NCBI GenBank assembly: GCA_030057915.1
Contig: JASGUC010000003.1
Span: forward strand, 166,086-230,085
Direction of reading: 5' to 3'
Source: Pseudomonadota bacterium
GTDB lineage: Bacteria; Desulfobacterota; Syntrophia; Syntrophales; UBA8958
DNA: 64,000 nt
Shown: positions 18,119-25,528 of the stretch, piece by piece
How positions within the stretch are numbered: position 1 is the stretch's first letter
Layout: each line of letters starts with the position of its first letter
Translations under genes and position numbers: made by a program
Notes under the pieces: generated by a model
Database searches by the model: none
What the model saw: only the letters and a program-made list of their open reading frames with translations
What the model was told of the DNA's origin: nothing

Positions 18119-18219
18119 AAATTCTCTCCTTTCTTCGGTAAGGTCTTTCGTTGGTTCGACTGTTGCTGCCTGCTTGCCGCCTCTTGAAATATTGGAGGCG
18201 CCCCCCATATTGCCAAGGT

Positions 18220-19368
18220 TTATCCGAACTTTGCCATGAGATAGCGGCCGATGGTGAGGATCTCCGCTTCCTTGGTCCCCTCGTAGAGTTCGAGGATCTT
18301 GGCGTCCCGGTACCATTTCTGGACGCTGTACTCGTCGATGTAGCCGTAGCCCCCGTGGAGTTCCACGGCGTTGTTGGCGCAGAAGACCGCCGTCTGGCCG
18401 CTGTAGAACTTCGCCATCGCCGCCAGGGTGTAGTCGGGCGTCCCATTGTCAACGAGCCAGCCGGACTTGTAAACCAGGCCCCGGAGGGACTCGATCATGA
18501 TGGCCATCTCGGTGAGCTTCTTCTGGGTGAGCTGGTAGTTCCCCAGGGCGACCCCGAAGGCGGTCCGCTCCTTGCAATACTTGACCGACGTCTCCAGGCA
18601 GGCTTCGGCGAGCCCCAGACCCTGGGCGGCCACCATGATGCGGGTGGTGTCGAAGAAGTGCATGAGCTGGTAGAAGCCCCGGCCCTCCTTGCCCACCAGG
18701 TTGGCCTGGGGGACCCGTACGTCCTCGAAGGCGATCTCCGCCGTGTCGGAGGAACGAATGCCCATCTTGCCCCGGATCTTGTTCCGTGTCACGCCCTTGG
18801 CGTCGGCGGGGACGACGATGAGGCTGAAGCTGTTGTGCTTCTTCTCCTCGGGATTGGTGATGCACTGGGCGACCATGAAGTCGCAGACCGTGCCGTTGGT
18901 GATGAACATCTTGTTACCGTTGATGACGTAATCGCTCCCGTCCTTGACGGCCCGGGTCTTGTAGCCCGCCACGTCGGTGCCGGCGTTGGGCTCCGTGAAG
19001 GCCCCGGCGCTTACCCATTCCCCCCGGCAGACCGGAGGCAGATACTTCTGCTTGAGTTCTTCCGATCCGTACTGGAAGATGGACTCACAGCCGAAACAGG
19101 CCGCCACGACGTTCAGGCCGATGCCCATATCCACCTTGGAAAGCTCCTCGGTGATGATGGCGTTGCCCAGGATCCCCGCCCCGGCGCCGCCGTACTCCTC
19201 GGGGATCCAGGCCGCCACCAGGCCGTTTTCCGCCGCCTTCCTCCGGATTTCCGGGGTGTATTTCTCGTGCTCGTCGCATTCCTTGCTGAGGGATGTAAAC
19301 TCCGTCACGGCGAACTTGTAGGCCATGTCCTTCAACATCTTGAGTTCTTCGGTCAATTCGAAATCCAT
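18220..19368 (-). CDS. acyl-CoA dehydrogenase
   Basis: 382 residues, usual length for the short/medium-chain family. An FAD enzyme forming 2-enoyl-CoA and passing electrons to ETF. Visible signatures are the FAD-binding block FTEPNAGTDVAGYKT (about 126-140), RTAFGVALGNYQLTQ, the C-terminal NNAVELHGGYGYIDEY and ILELYEGTKEAE with the region holding the catalytic glutamate. AAAGGAG precedes the ATG. No etfAB genes are nearby. Confidence 0.93.
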   Translation of the reverse strand: MDFELTEELKMLKDMAYKFAVTEFTSLSKECDEHEKYTPEIRRKAAENGLVAAWIPEEYGGAGAGILGNAIITEELSKVDMGIGLNVVAACFGCESIFQYGSEELKQKYLPPVCRGEWVSAGAFTEPNAGTDVAGYKTRAVKDGSDYVINGNKMFITNGTVCDFMVAQCITNPEEKKHNSFSLIVVPADAKGVTRNKIRGKMGIRSSDTAEIAFEDVRVPQANLVGKEGRGFYQLMHFFDTTRIMVAAQGLGLAEACLETSVKYCKERTAFGVALGNYQLTQKKLTEMAIMIESLRGLVYKSGWLVDNGTPDYTLAAMAKFYSGQTAVFCANNAVELHGGYGYIDEYSVQKWYRDAKILELYEGTKEAEILTIGRYLMAKFG

Positions 19369-19463
19369 GTTTGCGTCTCCTTTCCGGATTTATATGAAAA
19401 TGCTTGCAACTAAACAAGGTTTTGCAAAGGTCTTCGCTCCATATTGCCCGCCGCCCGATCGCC

Positions 19464-20312
19464 TCAGTAGTCGTAAACCCCCTTGCCGGTCTTGCGGCCG
19501 AAGCGGCCGGCCCGGACGAGCTTCCGAAGGAGCGGTGCGGGACGGTACTTGTCCCCCAACTCCCGGTGGAGGCCCTCGATCACCCGCAGGAGCGTCTCGT
19601 TGCCCACGAGGTCCGACAGGGCCAACGGACCGATGGGGTGGTTGCAGCCCAGGACCATGGCCTTGTCGATGTCCGCCGCCGAGGCGATCCCCTCGTCCAG
19701 GACGAAGAAGGCCTCGTTGAGCATCGTGCAGAGGATCCGGTTCACCGCGAAGGCCGGGGCTTCCTTTACCACCACGACCTCCTTGCCGATCTTCTTGCCC
19801 CAGGCCTGGGCGATAGCCACGGTCTCGTCGGAGGTTTCATGGCCCCGGATCACCTCCAGGAGCTTCATGACGGGGACGGGATTGAAGAAGTGGGTCCCGA
19901 TGAACTTGTCGGGACGATCCGTAATGGCCCCCATCTCCGTGATGCTCAGGCCGGAGGTGTTGGTGAAGAACAGACAGTCCTTGGAGACCACCGCCATCAG
20001 CTCCTTGTAAACCTGTTTCTTTACCTCCAGGACCTCGATGACCACCTCCACCACCAGGTCCGCTCCCGCCGCCGCCTCCTTCAGGTCCAGCGTCGGCTTG
20101 ATCCGTCCCAGGATGGCGTCCATGTCCTCCTTGGTTCGCTTGCCCTTTTCCACGTCCTTGGAGAGATTACGGACGATGGTCTTCATCCCCCCATCGAGGA
20201 ACCGCTGCTCGATGTCCCGGATGGCCACCTCGTAGCCCGCCTGAGCGCATACCTGGGCGATGCCGTTGCCCATGAGACCCGCTCCCAAAACGCAAATCTT
20301 CTTGATTTCCAT
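19464..20312 (-). CDS. 3-hydroxyacyl-CoA (3-hydroxybutyryl-CoA) dehydrogenase
   Basis: 282 residues, typical Hbd length. It oxidises 3-hydroxyacyl-CoA with NAD(P)+. The Rossmann nucleotide motif [11 protein letters not shown] (10-20) starts the protein. The catalytic His lies in [17 protein letters not shown] and the C-terminal domain has [12 protein letters not shown] and [11 protein letters not shown]. Strong GGAGGAG ribosome site. It is the second gene of the operon, between the CoA-transferase and acyl-CoA dehydrogenase genes. Confidence 0.93.
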   Translation of the reverse strand: MEIKKICVLGAGLMGNGIAQVCAQAGYEVAIRDIEQRFLDGGMKTIVRNLSKDVEKGKRTKEDMDAILGRIKPTLDLKEAAAGADLVVEVVIEVLEVKKQVYKELMAVVSKDCLFFTNTSGLSITEMGAITDRPDKFIGTHFFNPVPVMKLLEVIRGHETSDETVAIAQAWGKKIGKEVVVVKEAPAFAVNRILCTMLNEAFFVLDEGIASAADIDKAMVLGCNHPIGPLALSDLVGNETLLRVIEGLHRELGDKYRPAPLLRKLVRAGRFGRKTGKGVYDY

Positions 20313-20412
20313 TCTCTGTCTCCTCCTTGGTAAATTTAGGGACGCTTCCCAGATTTTTTAGCCATCCTCATGTCGCGGGCGGGAAACATGGGAGGCGGCC
20401 CCACAAAAATTG

Positions 20413-21780
20413 TCAAATTGCCCCCAGGCGCCACTGCTTGTTTAGCCAGTGCATCTTATGCGCCTCTTCCAGCAGGCCGTCCCGGAATTCCGGATGCGCC
20501 AGCTTGACGATCGCCAGGACCCGTTCGGGGATGGAGAGGCCCTTCAGATAGGCGACGCCGTATTCCGTGACCAGATAGGACACGTCCACCCGGGGCACCG
20601 TGACGATTTCTCCCGGCGGCAGAGTCGGGTTGATCTTCGATCTCAGCTTTCCCTCCTTGTCCGTGTAGGTGGATTGGAAGGCCAGGATGGACTTGTTCTC
20701 CGGATAGCCCAGCGGCTGCTGCCCCTTGGTGGTCCGGTAGTAAGCCCCCCGGACGAAGGCCAACTGTCCCCCCGTCCCGGAATATTGGGCGAAGCCGATG
20801 GATTCGGAACTTACCTGTCCCTGAAGATCCACGCCCAGACAGGCGTTGATGGAGATCATGTCCTTGTTCATGGCGATGATGTTGGGATCGTTGGTGAATT
20901 CCACGGGATACATGGCCAGCGCCGGGTTGTGGTCGAGCCAGTCGTAGAGCCGCCGACTGCCGATGGCGAAGGCCCAGACGATCTTGCCCGGGAGGAAGGT
21001 CTTCTTCTTCCCCGTGATGAGCCCCGCGTCGTGAAGGTCCGCGATCCCCTCCGTAACCATCTCGGTATGGATGCCGATGTCCCGGGCGCCGCTGTCCGCC
21101 AGCAGGCGCAGCACCGTGTCCGGCAGGCCGCCGATCCCGATCTGGAGCGTGGGACCGTCCTTGGGTATCAACTCGGCGATGTAACCGGCGATCTCCTTGT
21201 CCGTCTCCGTGGGAGCCGGGGTGGGGATGGTGATCAGTTTGTCGGTCTTGTTCTCGATGATGTAATCGACTTCGGAAATATGAATGCATTCGTCGTAGCC
21301 GCCGTAACACCAGGGCATGTCCTCCACGACCTCGACGACGATGATCTTGGCGCGTTCGAAAACGGCCTTCTTGAAGTTGCACAGGGGGCCGAAGTTGAAG
21401 TACCCGTGCTTGTCCATGGGGGTGACGGTCTGGACGGCGATGTCCACGTCAAGGCCGTCCCGGTAATAGCGCGCCGCCTCGCCGAAATTGTAGGGGATGT
21501 GGGTTCCCCGGTTCTCGGCGATATACTTCCGCGTCCAGCCCAGGATATGCCAGTTGCCGAGCCAGAAGCTCTTCGCCTCCGGGTCCTTCTCCATGACCTC
21601 CAGGGGCGTCAGGTGGCCCAGGGCGCGGATCTTGACGTTCTTCACCTCGCCGACCCGCTGGGCCAGGGCGCGGTCAAAGGCCCGGGGCGCCTGCACCGTG
21701 CCGTAATCCACCCACATGCCGTCCCGAACGAGCGAAGCCGCCTGCTCGGGCGTGACCAACTTGTTTCCGTACTTTGACAT
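20413..21780 (-). CDS. family I CoA-transferase (acetyl-CoA hydrolase/transferase, 4HB/butyryl-CoA type)
   Basis: 455 residues. Transfers CoA between acetyl- or acyl-CoA and a free acid, saving ATP. Family blocks visible: GTVQAPRAFDRAL, QTVTPMDKHGYFNFG, LQIGIGGLPDTV, IGIHTEMVTEG, AQYSGTGGQLAFVRGAY and the C-terminal YLVTEYGVAYLKG. First gene of the beta-oxidation operon, with AAGGAGG before the ATG and a leader of about 200 nt from the predicted sigma-54 start point. Confidence 0.9.
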   Translation of the reverse strand: MSKYGNKLVTPEQAASLVRDGMWVDYGTVQAPRAFDRALAQRVGEVKNVKIRALGHLTPLEVMEKDPEAKSFWLGNWHILGWTRKYIAENRGTHIPYNFGEAARYYRDGLDVDIAVQTVTPMDKHGYFNFGPLCNFKKAVFERAKIIVVEVVEDMPWCYGGYDECIHISEVDYIIENKTDKLITIPTPAPTETDKEIAGYIAELIPKDGPTLQIGIGGLPDTVLRLLADSGARDIGIHTEMVTEGIADLHDAGLITGKKKTFLPGKIVWAFAIGSRRLYDWLDHNPALAMYPVEFTNDPNIIAMNKDMISINACLGVDLQGQVSSESIGFAQYSGTGGQLAFVRGAYYRTTKGQQPLGYPENKSILAFQSTYTDKEGKLRSKINPTLPPGEIVTVPRVDVSYLVTEYGVAYLKGLSIPERVLAIVKLAHPEFRDGLLEEAHKMHWLNKQWRLGAI

Positions 21781-22000
21781 GAAACTACCTCCTTGTATTC
21801 AGGGCGCCGGGTCTTGTCGTCACGTTTTACGGAAATAGTCCATGCCGCCGGAACCGGGACGAGCGGGAACCCAACGGGGCCGTCGGTCCCGGGAGCGTCG
21901 CCGCTCACCACCATGCCACAGAACAATCGACTTGGAAAACGTTTTATTAAAAACCGGCCCCGGATTATCACGCCTGCCATGAGGGGCGGCAATGGTCAGC

Positions 22001-22015
22001 GCAATATCCGTGCCA
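22001..22015 (-). promoter_or_regulatory. sigma-54 (-24/-12) promoter of the beta-oxidation operon
   Basis: On the minus strand the sequence is TGGCACGGATATTGC, an exact match to TGGCACG-N4-TTGC with the required spacing between GG and GC. Transcription would begin near 21989, about 209 nt before the CoA-transferase start. Sigma-54 promoters need an AAA+ activator such as the one encoded at 13546. Confidence 0.8.
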
Positions 22016-22086
22016 CGGACATGCCTGTTGCGAACATCTGTAAATACGAACGGTTATAAATTCGCTGGCGAAGGGGGTATGCAAAG

Positions 22087-22132
22087 CCGCCATATGCAAT
22101 CCTGCGCATGTATGCAGCCATGCATATGGCGG
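22087..22132. promoter_or_regulatory. inverted repeat, candidate activator binding site (UAS)
   Basis: Arms CCGCCATATGCA and TGCATATGGCGG are perfect 12-bp complements separated by 22 bp. Centre is about 95 bp upstream of the -24 element, a usual distance for sigma-54 activator sites. Alternatively it forms a hairpin after the bS22-type gene, but no T-tract follows. Confidence 0.55.
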
Positions 22133-22172
22133 TTCGGTATGGCTTCGGAAGGGTTTTGTCTCTTGCCGTCCT

Positions 22173-22262
22173 TTACTTCTTCTTGTGACGGTTGGCCTTG
22201 AGTCTCTTTTTGTATTTATGCTTGCTGATCTTCTTTTTTCTCTTCTTTACGACACTGCCCAC
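22173..22262 (-). CDS. bS22-type (AURKAIP1/COX24 domain) small ribosomal protein, 29 aa
   Basis: Only 29 residues: MGSVVKKRKKKISKHKYKKR followed by LKANRHKKK, extremely basic. It matches the MGSVxKKRRKKMxKHKxKK pattern of the AURKAIP1/COX24 family, related to mitochondrial mS38 and mycobacterial bS22, which bind the small-subunit rRNA. Start is GTG 22260-22262 with AAAGGA 8 bases upstream. It ends before the longer C-terminal tail known in some relatives. Assignment is from recalled family motif. Confidence 0.8.
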   Translation of the reverse strand: MGSVVKKRKKKISKHKYKKRLKANRHKKK

Positions 22263-22811
22263 GGCAAATTCCTTTCATGTTCTCTTAATTTATGGTTTAA
22301 CCCTTGCTGAAGGATTCGCCTTCTACCAAATTAATTCCAATTTTACCATTTCTTTTTTGTCTTATCCCGTGGGGAAGTCATCTTGGCGGCGGGAATGGCC
22401 CGCTGCAAACGGTGGCGCGCCGCCGTCTCTTCCTCGCCTGCCTCTTCCCGGGGAGGAGGGCCCAGGGAAGGATCGCCGGTGCCTATATGCGGTTGTCGAG
22501 CCCCTTCCCGGGCAGGAGGGCCCCGGGGGGCCATACGGATCGCCGCCCGGGCGCTCAGGGTCGCCTTTCCCCGTGGGAACATCCGGCGACGACGCCTCCT
22601 TTCCCCCGATTATGCGCCCGCGGCCGCTCAAGGACTATCCATAGGCGCCGTTTTCTGATAAACGCATGTCGGGCAGGCGTCTTCCGCTGGTTGAGAGGCG
22701 CTTTCCCGGGCCCGCGCCACGGCGAGGACGGCATCCGGAGCTGGAGCTGGAGCTGGAGCGGGAACGAGACGACTTTACCCTCATGATCGAGGATTGAAGA
22801 AGGGAGAAAAG
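22263..22811. other. intergenic stretch without a recognised gene
   Basis: Leader and promoter region of the small ribosomal protein gene (minus) and of the SLOG gene (plus). AT-rich near 22263-22380 with a short GAAGGATTCGCCTTC hairpin, GC-rich after that. No ORF with coding character or ribosome site was accepted. Confidence 0.4.
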
Positions 22812-23327
22812 ATGCCCCCACTGGACAGACCCTCGCGACGACCGATTATCGGCGTCATGGGTCCCGGAGCGGCGACGCCGGAGCTGCTCGGCCTGGCGGA
22901 GGAACTGGGCCGCCTCATTGCCCGGGCGGGCTGGATTACCCTGAGCGGCGGCCGCGACGCCGGCGTCATGGCGGCGGTTAACCGCGGGGCCAAAAGCGCC
23001 GGGGGTCTCACCGTGGGGATACTCCCGAACGGGGACTGCCGGGGGGTCTCCGCCCATGTGGATATCCCCATCATCACCGCCATGGGCAGCGCCCGGAACA
23101 ACATCAACGTCCTGTCCAGCGATGTGGTCATCGCCTGTGGGATGGGCCGCGGCGTCGCCGCCGAGGTCGCCCTGGCCCTGAAGGCCGAAAAGAAGGTCAT
23201 TCTCCTGGCCTGCCCCGCCGCCGCCCAAACCTTTTTTCGCGAGCTTGGCGGAGACCTCGTCTCCGTCGCCGACGCCCCGGCGGAGGCCGTGGCGCTTTGC
23301 GCAGCCGCGGTTAAGAACTTTAAATGA
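22812..23327 (+). CDS. SLOG/LOG-family protein (TIGR00725-like)
   Basis: 171 residues with a Rossmann-like nucleotide-binding fold. Signatures: IGVMGPGAATPE at the N-terminus, TLSGGRDAGVMAAVNRGAK (about 50-68), GILPNGDC, and DVVIACGMGRGVAAEVALAL for the second loop. Related to lysine decarboxylase-like LOG and MoCo-carrier proteins, but lacks the LOG PGGxGT motif, so activity is unknown. ATG 22812 is 6 bases behind AGGGAG. Confidence 0.75.
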   Translation: MPPLDRPSRRPIIGVMGPGAATPELLGLAEELGRLIARAGWITLSGGRDAGVMAAVNRGAKSAGGLTVGILPNGDCRGVSAHVDIPIITAMGSARNNINVLSSDVVIACGMGRGVAAEVALALKAEKKVILLACPAAAQTFFRELGGDLVSVADAPAEAVALCAAAVKNFK

Positions 23328-23373
23328 CTGAAATGCAATGGGAAAGAAAACAGTCCTCGTCACTTTCCCTGCC

Positions 23374-23463
23374 CCATCGTCCTCATGCGCGGGGGGACCT
23401 TGTCTTTGGGTTGAGGTGGGGATGTCCTGTTAAGCCATCGTCCTCATGTGCGGGGGGACCTTG
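23374..23463 (-). repeat. 29-bp repeat, one 32-bp spacer, second repeat (61-bp period), overlapping ridA 3' end
   Basis: Copies at 23374-23402 and 23435-23463 differ at one base; flanks diverge immediately, so the unit is exactly 29 bp with a 32-bp spacer. Read on the minus strand it contains GTCCCCCCGCGCATGAGG, reminiscent of type I-E CRISPR repeats. The right copy supplies the last codons of ridA. Confidence 0.75.
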
Positions 23464-23834
23464 AAGGCCACGGCATCGATCTCGATCCGCGCCCCCCGGG
23501 GCAGGGCGGCGGCCTGCACGGTGACCCGGGCCGGATAATCCCCGGCAAAGTAACCGCCGTAAACCTCGTTCACCGTTGCAAAGTCGGTCAGGTCGGCCAG
23601 GTAGATGGTCGTCTTGACCACATCGGCCCAGGAATAATCCGCGGCGGCCAGAATCGTGGCGATGTTCTCCATCACCTGGGTCGTCTCCGCCCGGATATCG
23701 CCCTCCACCAGTTCCCCCGTGGCGGCCCGGAGGGGGATCTGGCCGGAGATGAACAGAAACGGGCCCGCCGCCACGGCCGGGGAATAGGGACCGATAACCG
23801 GGGCATCGGGAGGGGTAATGACTCGTTTTTTCAT
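23430..23834 (-). CDS. ridA: RidA family deaminase (YjgF/YER057c/UK114)
   Basis: 134 residues. Hydrolyses reactive enamine/imine intermediates released by PLP enzymes; cytoplasmic trimer. Motifs: GPYSPAV, FISGQIPL (about 28-35), NIATIL, VVKTTIYLADLTDFATVNEVY, the Arg of PARVTVQAAALPRGARIEIDAVA. The usual protein ends at about AVAF; here a 10-residue tail KVPPHMRTMA is encoded by a repeat. AAGGAGG precedes the ATG. Confidence 0.92.
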   Translation of the reverse strand: MKKRVITPPDAPVIGPYSPAVAAGPFLFISGQIPLRAATGELVEGDIRAETTQVMENIATILAAADYSWADVVKTTIYLADLTDFATVNEVYGGYFAGDYPARVTVQAAALPRGARIEIDAVAFKVPPHMRTMA

Positions 23835-23953
23835 GGCATCCTCCTTATGGACATAGTGTCGAAACCCCGTCCGCGCCGCCCGGAGGCGGGGCGGGGAAGA
23901 GGTGGCGTGGTCCGGGCGGGCCTACCTTCTTGATCCCTCCCCACCCCCGGCTG

Positions 23954-23986
23954 GAGGGGGAGGGGGAGGGGGAGGGGGAGGGGAGG
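23954..23986 (+). repeat. GAGGGGG microsatellite
   Basis: Five consecutive G-tracts in a GGAGGGGGAGGGGG pattern lie between ridA and the binding-protein gene. Such tracts can form G-quadruplexes and vary by slippage. Confidence 0.7.
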
Positions 23987-24024
23987 ACATGGAGTTACTT
24001 GTTCCGCCGGATGTTCGCATCCGG

Positions 24025-24113
24025 CCGTTTCCCGAGGGCGCCGGGATGACGCTCATCATGCGCCGCCGCATCCTCCATTTTTGACCCGTTTCCCGAGGGC
24101 GTCGGGATGACGC
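24025..24113 (+). repeat. 28-bp repeat pair with 61-bp period, downstream of the binding-protein gene
   Basis: Copies at 24025-24052 and 24086-24113 share 27 of 28 bases (CCGTTTCCCGAGGGCG then CGGGATGACGC). Inner layout GTTTCCCG...GGGATGA resembles type I-E CRISPR repeats. Spacer is 33 bp (32 if one mismatched base is counted in the repeat). Confidence 0.7.
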
Positions 24114-24172
24114 CCCCCATTGGGAAGCCGGTTTTCCCGAAATGTTGTCGTCGGCCGCGCCGGGGCGCCCCG

Positions 24173-24973
24173 CTACGGCAGATCGGCAATCCAGGTCGGG
24201 TCCTGGATCCAGCGCCGGGTGAGCATATCGACGATGCCATCGTTTTTAATCAAGGCCAGGAAGTTTTCGACCCAGTTGAGAAACAGCGGATCGTCCGCCC
24301 GGATCCCGACGCCGATGGGCTCCACGCTGAAGGGCTGGTTGCTTACGAACCCCTTGTCCTTGTAACGGACGGCCTCGACAACCACATAGGGGTAATCGGA
24401 CATGAGGGCCTTGACGGATTTGGCCTTCAGCAGATCCAGGGCCTCATCGGTGGACTTGACGGTCACGAGCTTCGCCTTGGGAAGGAGCTTCCGGGCGATC
24501 TTTTCCGTCGTCGTCCCCCGCGGGACGGCAATGCTGAAATCGGGATTGTTCACATCCGCCGGGCTGTTGATGTTGAGGGCGATTTCCTTCGTGGTGAGAA
24601 GGGACTGGCCGGAGATGAAGTAGGGCCCCACATAGGCGATGCGGAGATTGCGCTCCGGGGTGATGGTCATGCAGGAGAGGATCGCGTCGATGCGCTTTTT
24701 CTCCAGGGCGGGGATCAACTCGTCGAAGGGGAGGACCTCGACCCGCAGTTTTGCGCCCATGGCCGCGGCCATCATCTCGGCGAGGTCCATCTCCAGACCC
24801 TGTATCTTGCCGTCTTTGGTCTTGAACGACAGGGGGGGATAACTGGCCGAAGTGCCGACCACGAGTTCCTTTTTCTTCAGGATCCCGTCGATCGTCGGAC
24901 CGGCGGTGGCCACGGCGGCAAAACAAAAGACGAGGGCAAGGATGACGGACAGACGGATTGACGTTCTTTTCAT
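24173..24973 (-). CDS. periplasmic amino-acid ABC transporter binding protein (SBP family 3)
   Basis: 266 residues. Cleavable signal peptide (residues 1 to about 24, ending ATA), then the bilobed SBP_bac_3 fold: LVVGTSASYPPLSFK, GLEMDLAEMMAAAMG, DAILSCMTITPERN with the substrate-contacting Arg, ISGQSLLTT, AVPRGTTTEK and DYPYVVVEA. Captures polar amino acids for an importer, but no permease or ATPase gene is adjacent, so it may be an orphan. AAGGAG precedes the ATG. Confidence 0.88.
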   Translation of the reverse strand: MKRTSIRLSVILALVFCFAAVATAGPTIDGILKKKELVVGTSASYPPLSFKTKDGKIQGLEMDLAEMMAAAMGAKLRVEVLPFDELIPALEKKRIDAILSCMTITPERNLRIAYVGPYFISGQSLLTTKEIALNINSPADVNNPDFSIAVPRGTTTEKIARKLLPKAKLVTVKSTDEALDLLKAKSVKALMSDYPYVVVEAVRYKDKGFVSNQPFSVEPIGVGIRADDPLFLNWVENFLALIKNDGIVDMLTRRWIQDPTWIADLP

Positions 24974-25069
24974 TAATTTTCTCCTTCGTTGGCGTTGGAT
25001 TGGCGGTGCGGCGCGATCTTAAACGAGGCGGCGGCGGGTGTCAATGTCAAATTGTCGGGATTCGAGGCC

Positions 25070-25170
25070 GGGGCAGGTCGGTTCTGCTCGAAACAAGCCG
25101 AAAATAGCGGATTATCAATGCTTTGCCGGCGCAGGGAATCGAGGGCTTGCCGGGAGAAGGAATTTGCCCT
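25070..25170. repeat. family B miniature repeat (about 101 bp)
   Basis: Starts GGGGCAGGTCGGTTCTGCTC and ends GGAATTTGCCC, with GCCGAAAATAGCGG inside. Similar blocks occur at 29224-29325, 31121-31222, 32840-32938, and partially at 44055-44112 (inverted) and 50870-50923. Confidence 0.6.
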
Positions 25171-25270
25171 GGTCTGGAGGCTTGTCAGCGCGGCGCAATC
25201 ATTATAAGAGGGCAATGCATGACCGCGCAAGGAATGGTTCCCCGACGGCGCGGCCGTTTTCAGGGGTCGC

Positions 25271-25436
25271 CATGGAGAGACCTCTGAAAAACCACATTTT
25301 CCTTGTTTTCCGTTCGCCCCGGCGGAATCCGGGGTCGGAAACGCCTTGAAAACACGGCATTCCGGCTTCCACCGGGATGACGATGGGGACTGATTAGGAT
25401 TTCTCGTCGCTCGCGCTCCTCGAAATGACATTTTTC
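25271..25436. repeat. family A fragment joined to the 5030-type repeat
   Basis: Starts GAGACCTCTGAAAAACC and includes CGGCATTCCGGCTTCCACCG, the family A interior in reverse orientation, then the TTTCTCGTCGCTCGCGCTCC repeat seen at 5030-5083, ending ATGACATTTTTCAA. It fills most of the 555-bp gap before the ABC-F gene; no gene is seen there. Confidence 0.6.
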
Positions 25437-25528
25437 AATGGGAGCGCGGGAAGGGACCTTGCCGCGGCATCAAGCGGCCGGGAGGGGGAAGGTCTTGCGG
25501 ACCCCCCCGGTTTAGGAGCGAGAAGGAA

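Noticed and set aside
16472-18316. Extended acyl-CoA ligase start at 18316
   Set aside because: The extra 66 residues would overlap the acyl-CoA dehydrogenase gene and lack a ribosome site; ATG 18118 has one and fits the family length.
23954-23986. G-tract run as a regulatory G-quadruplex
   Set aside because: The sequence could form one, but position between convergent or spaced genes gives no support for a regulatory role; kept only as a microsatellite.
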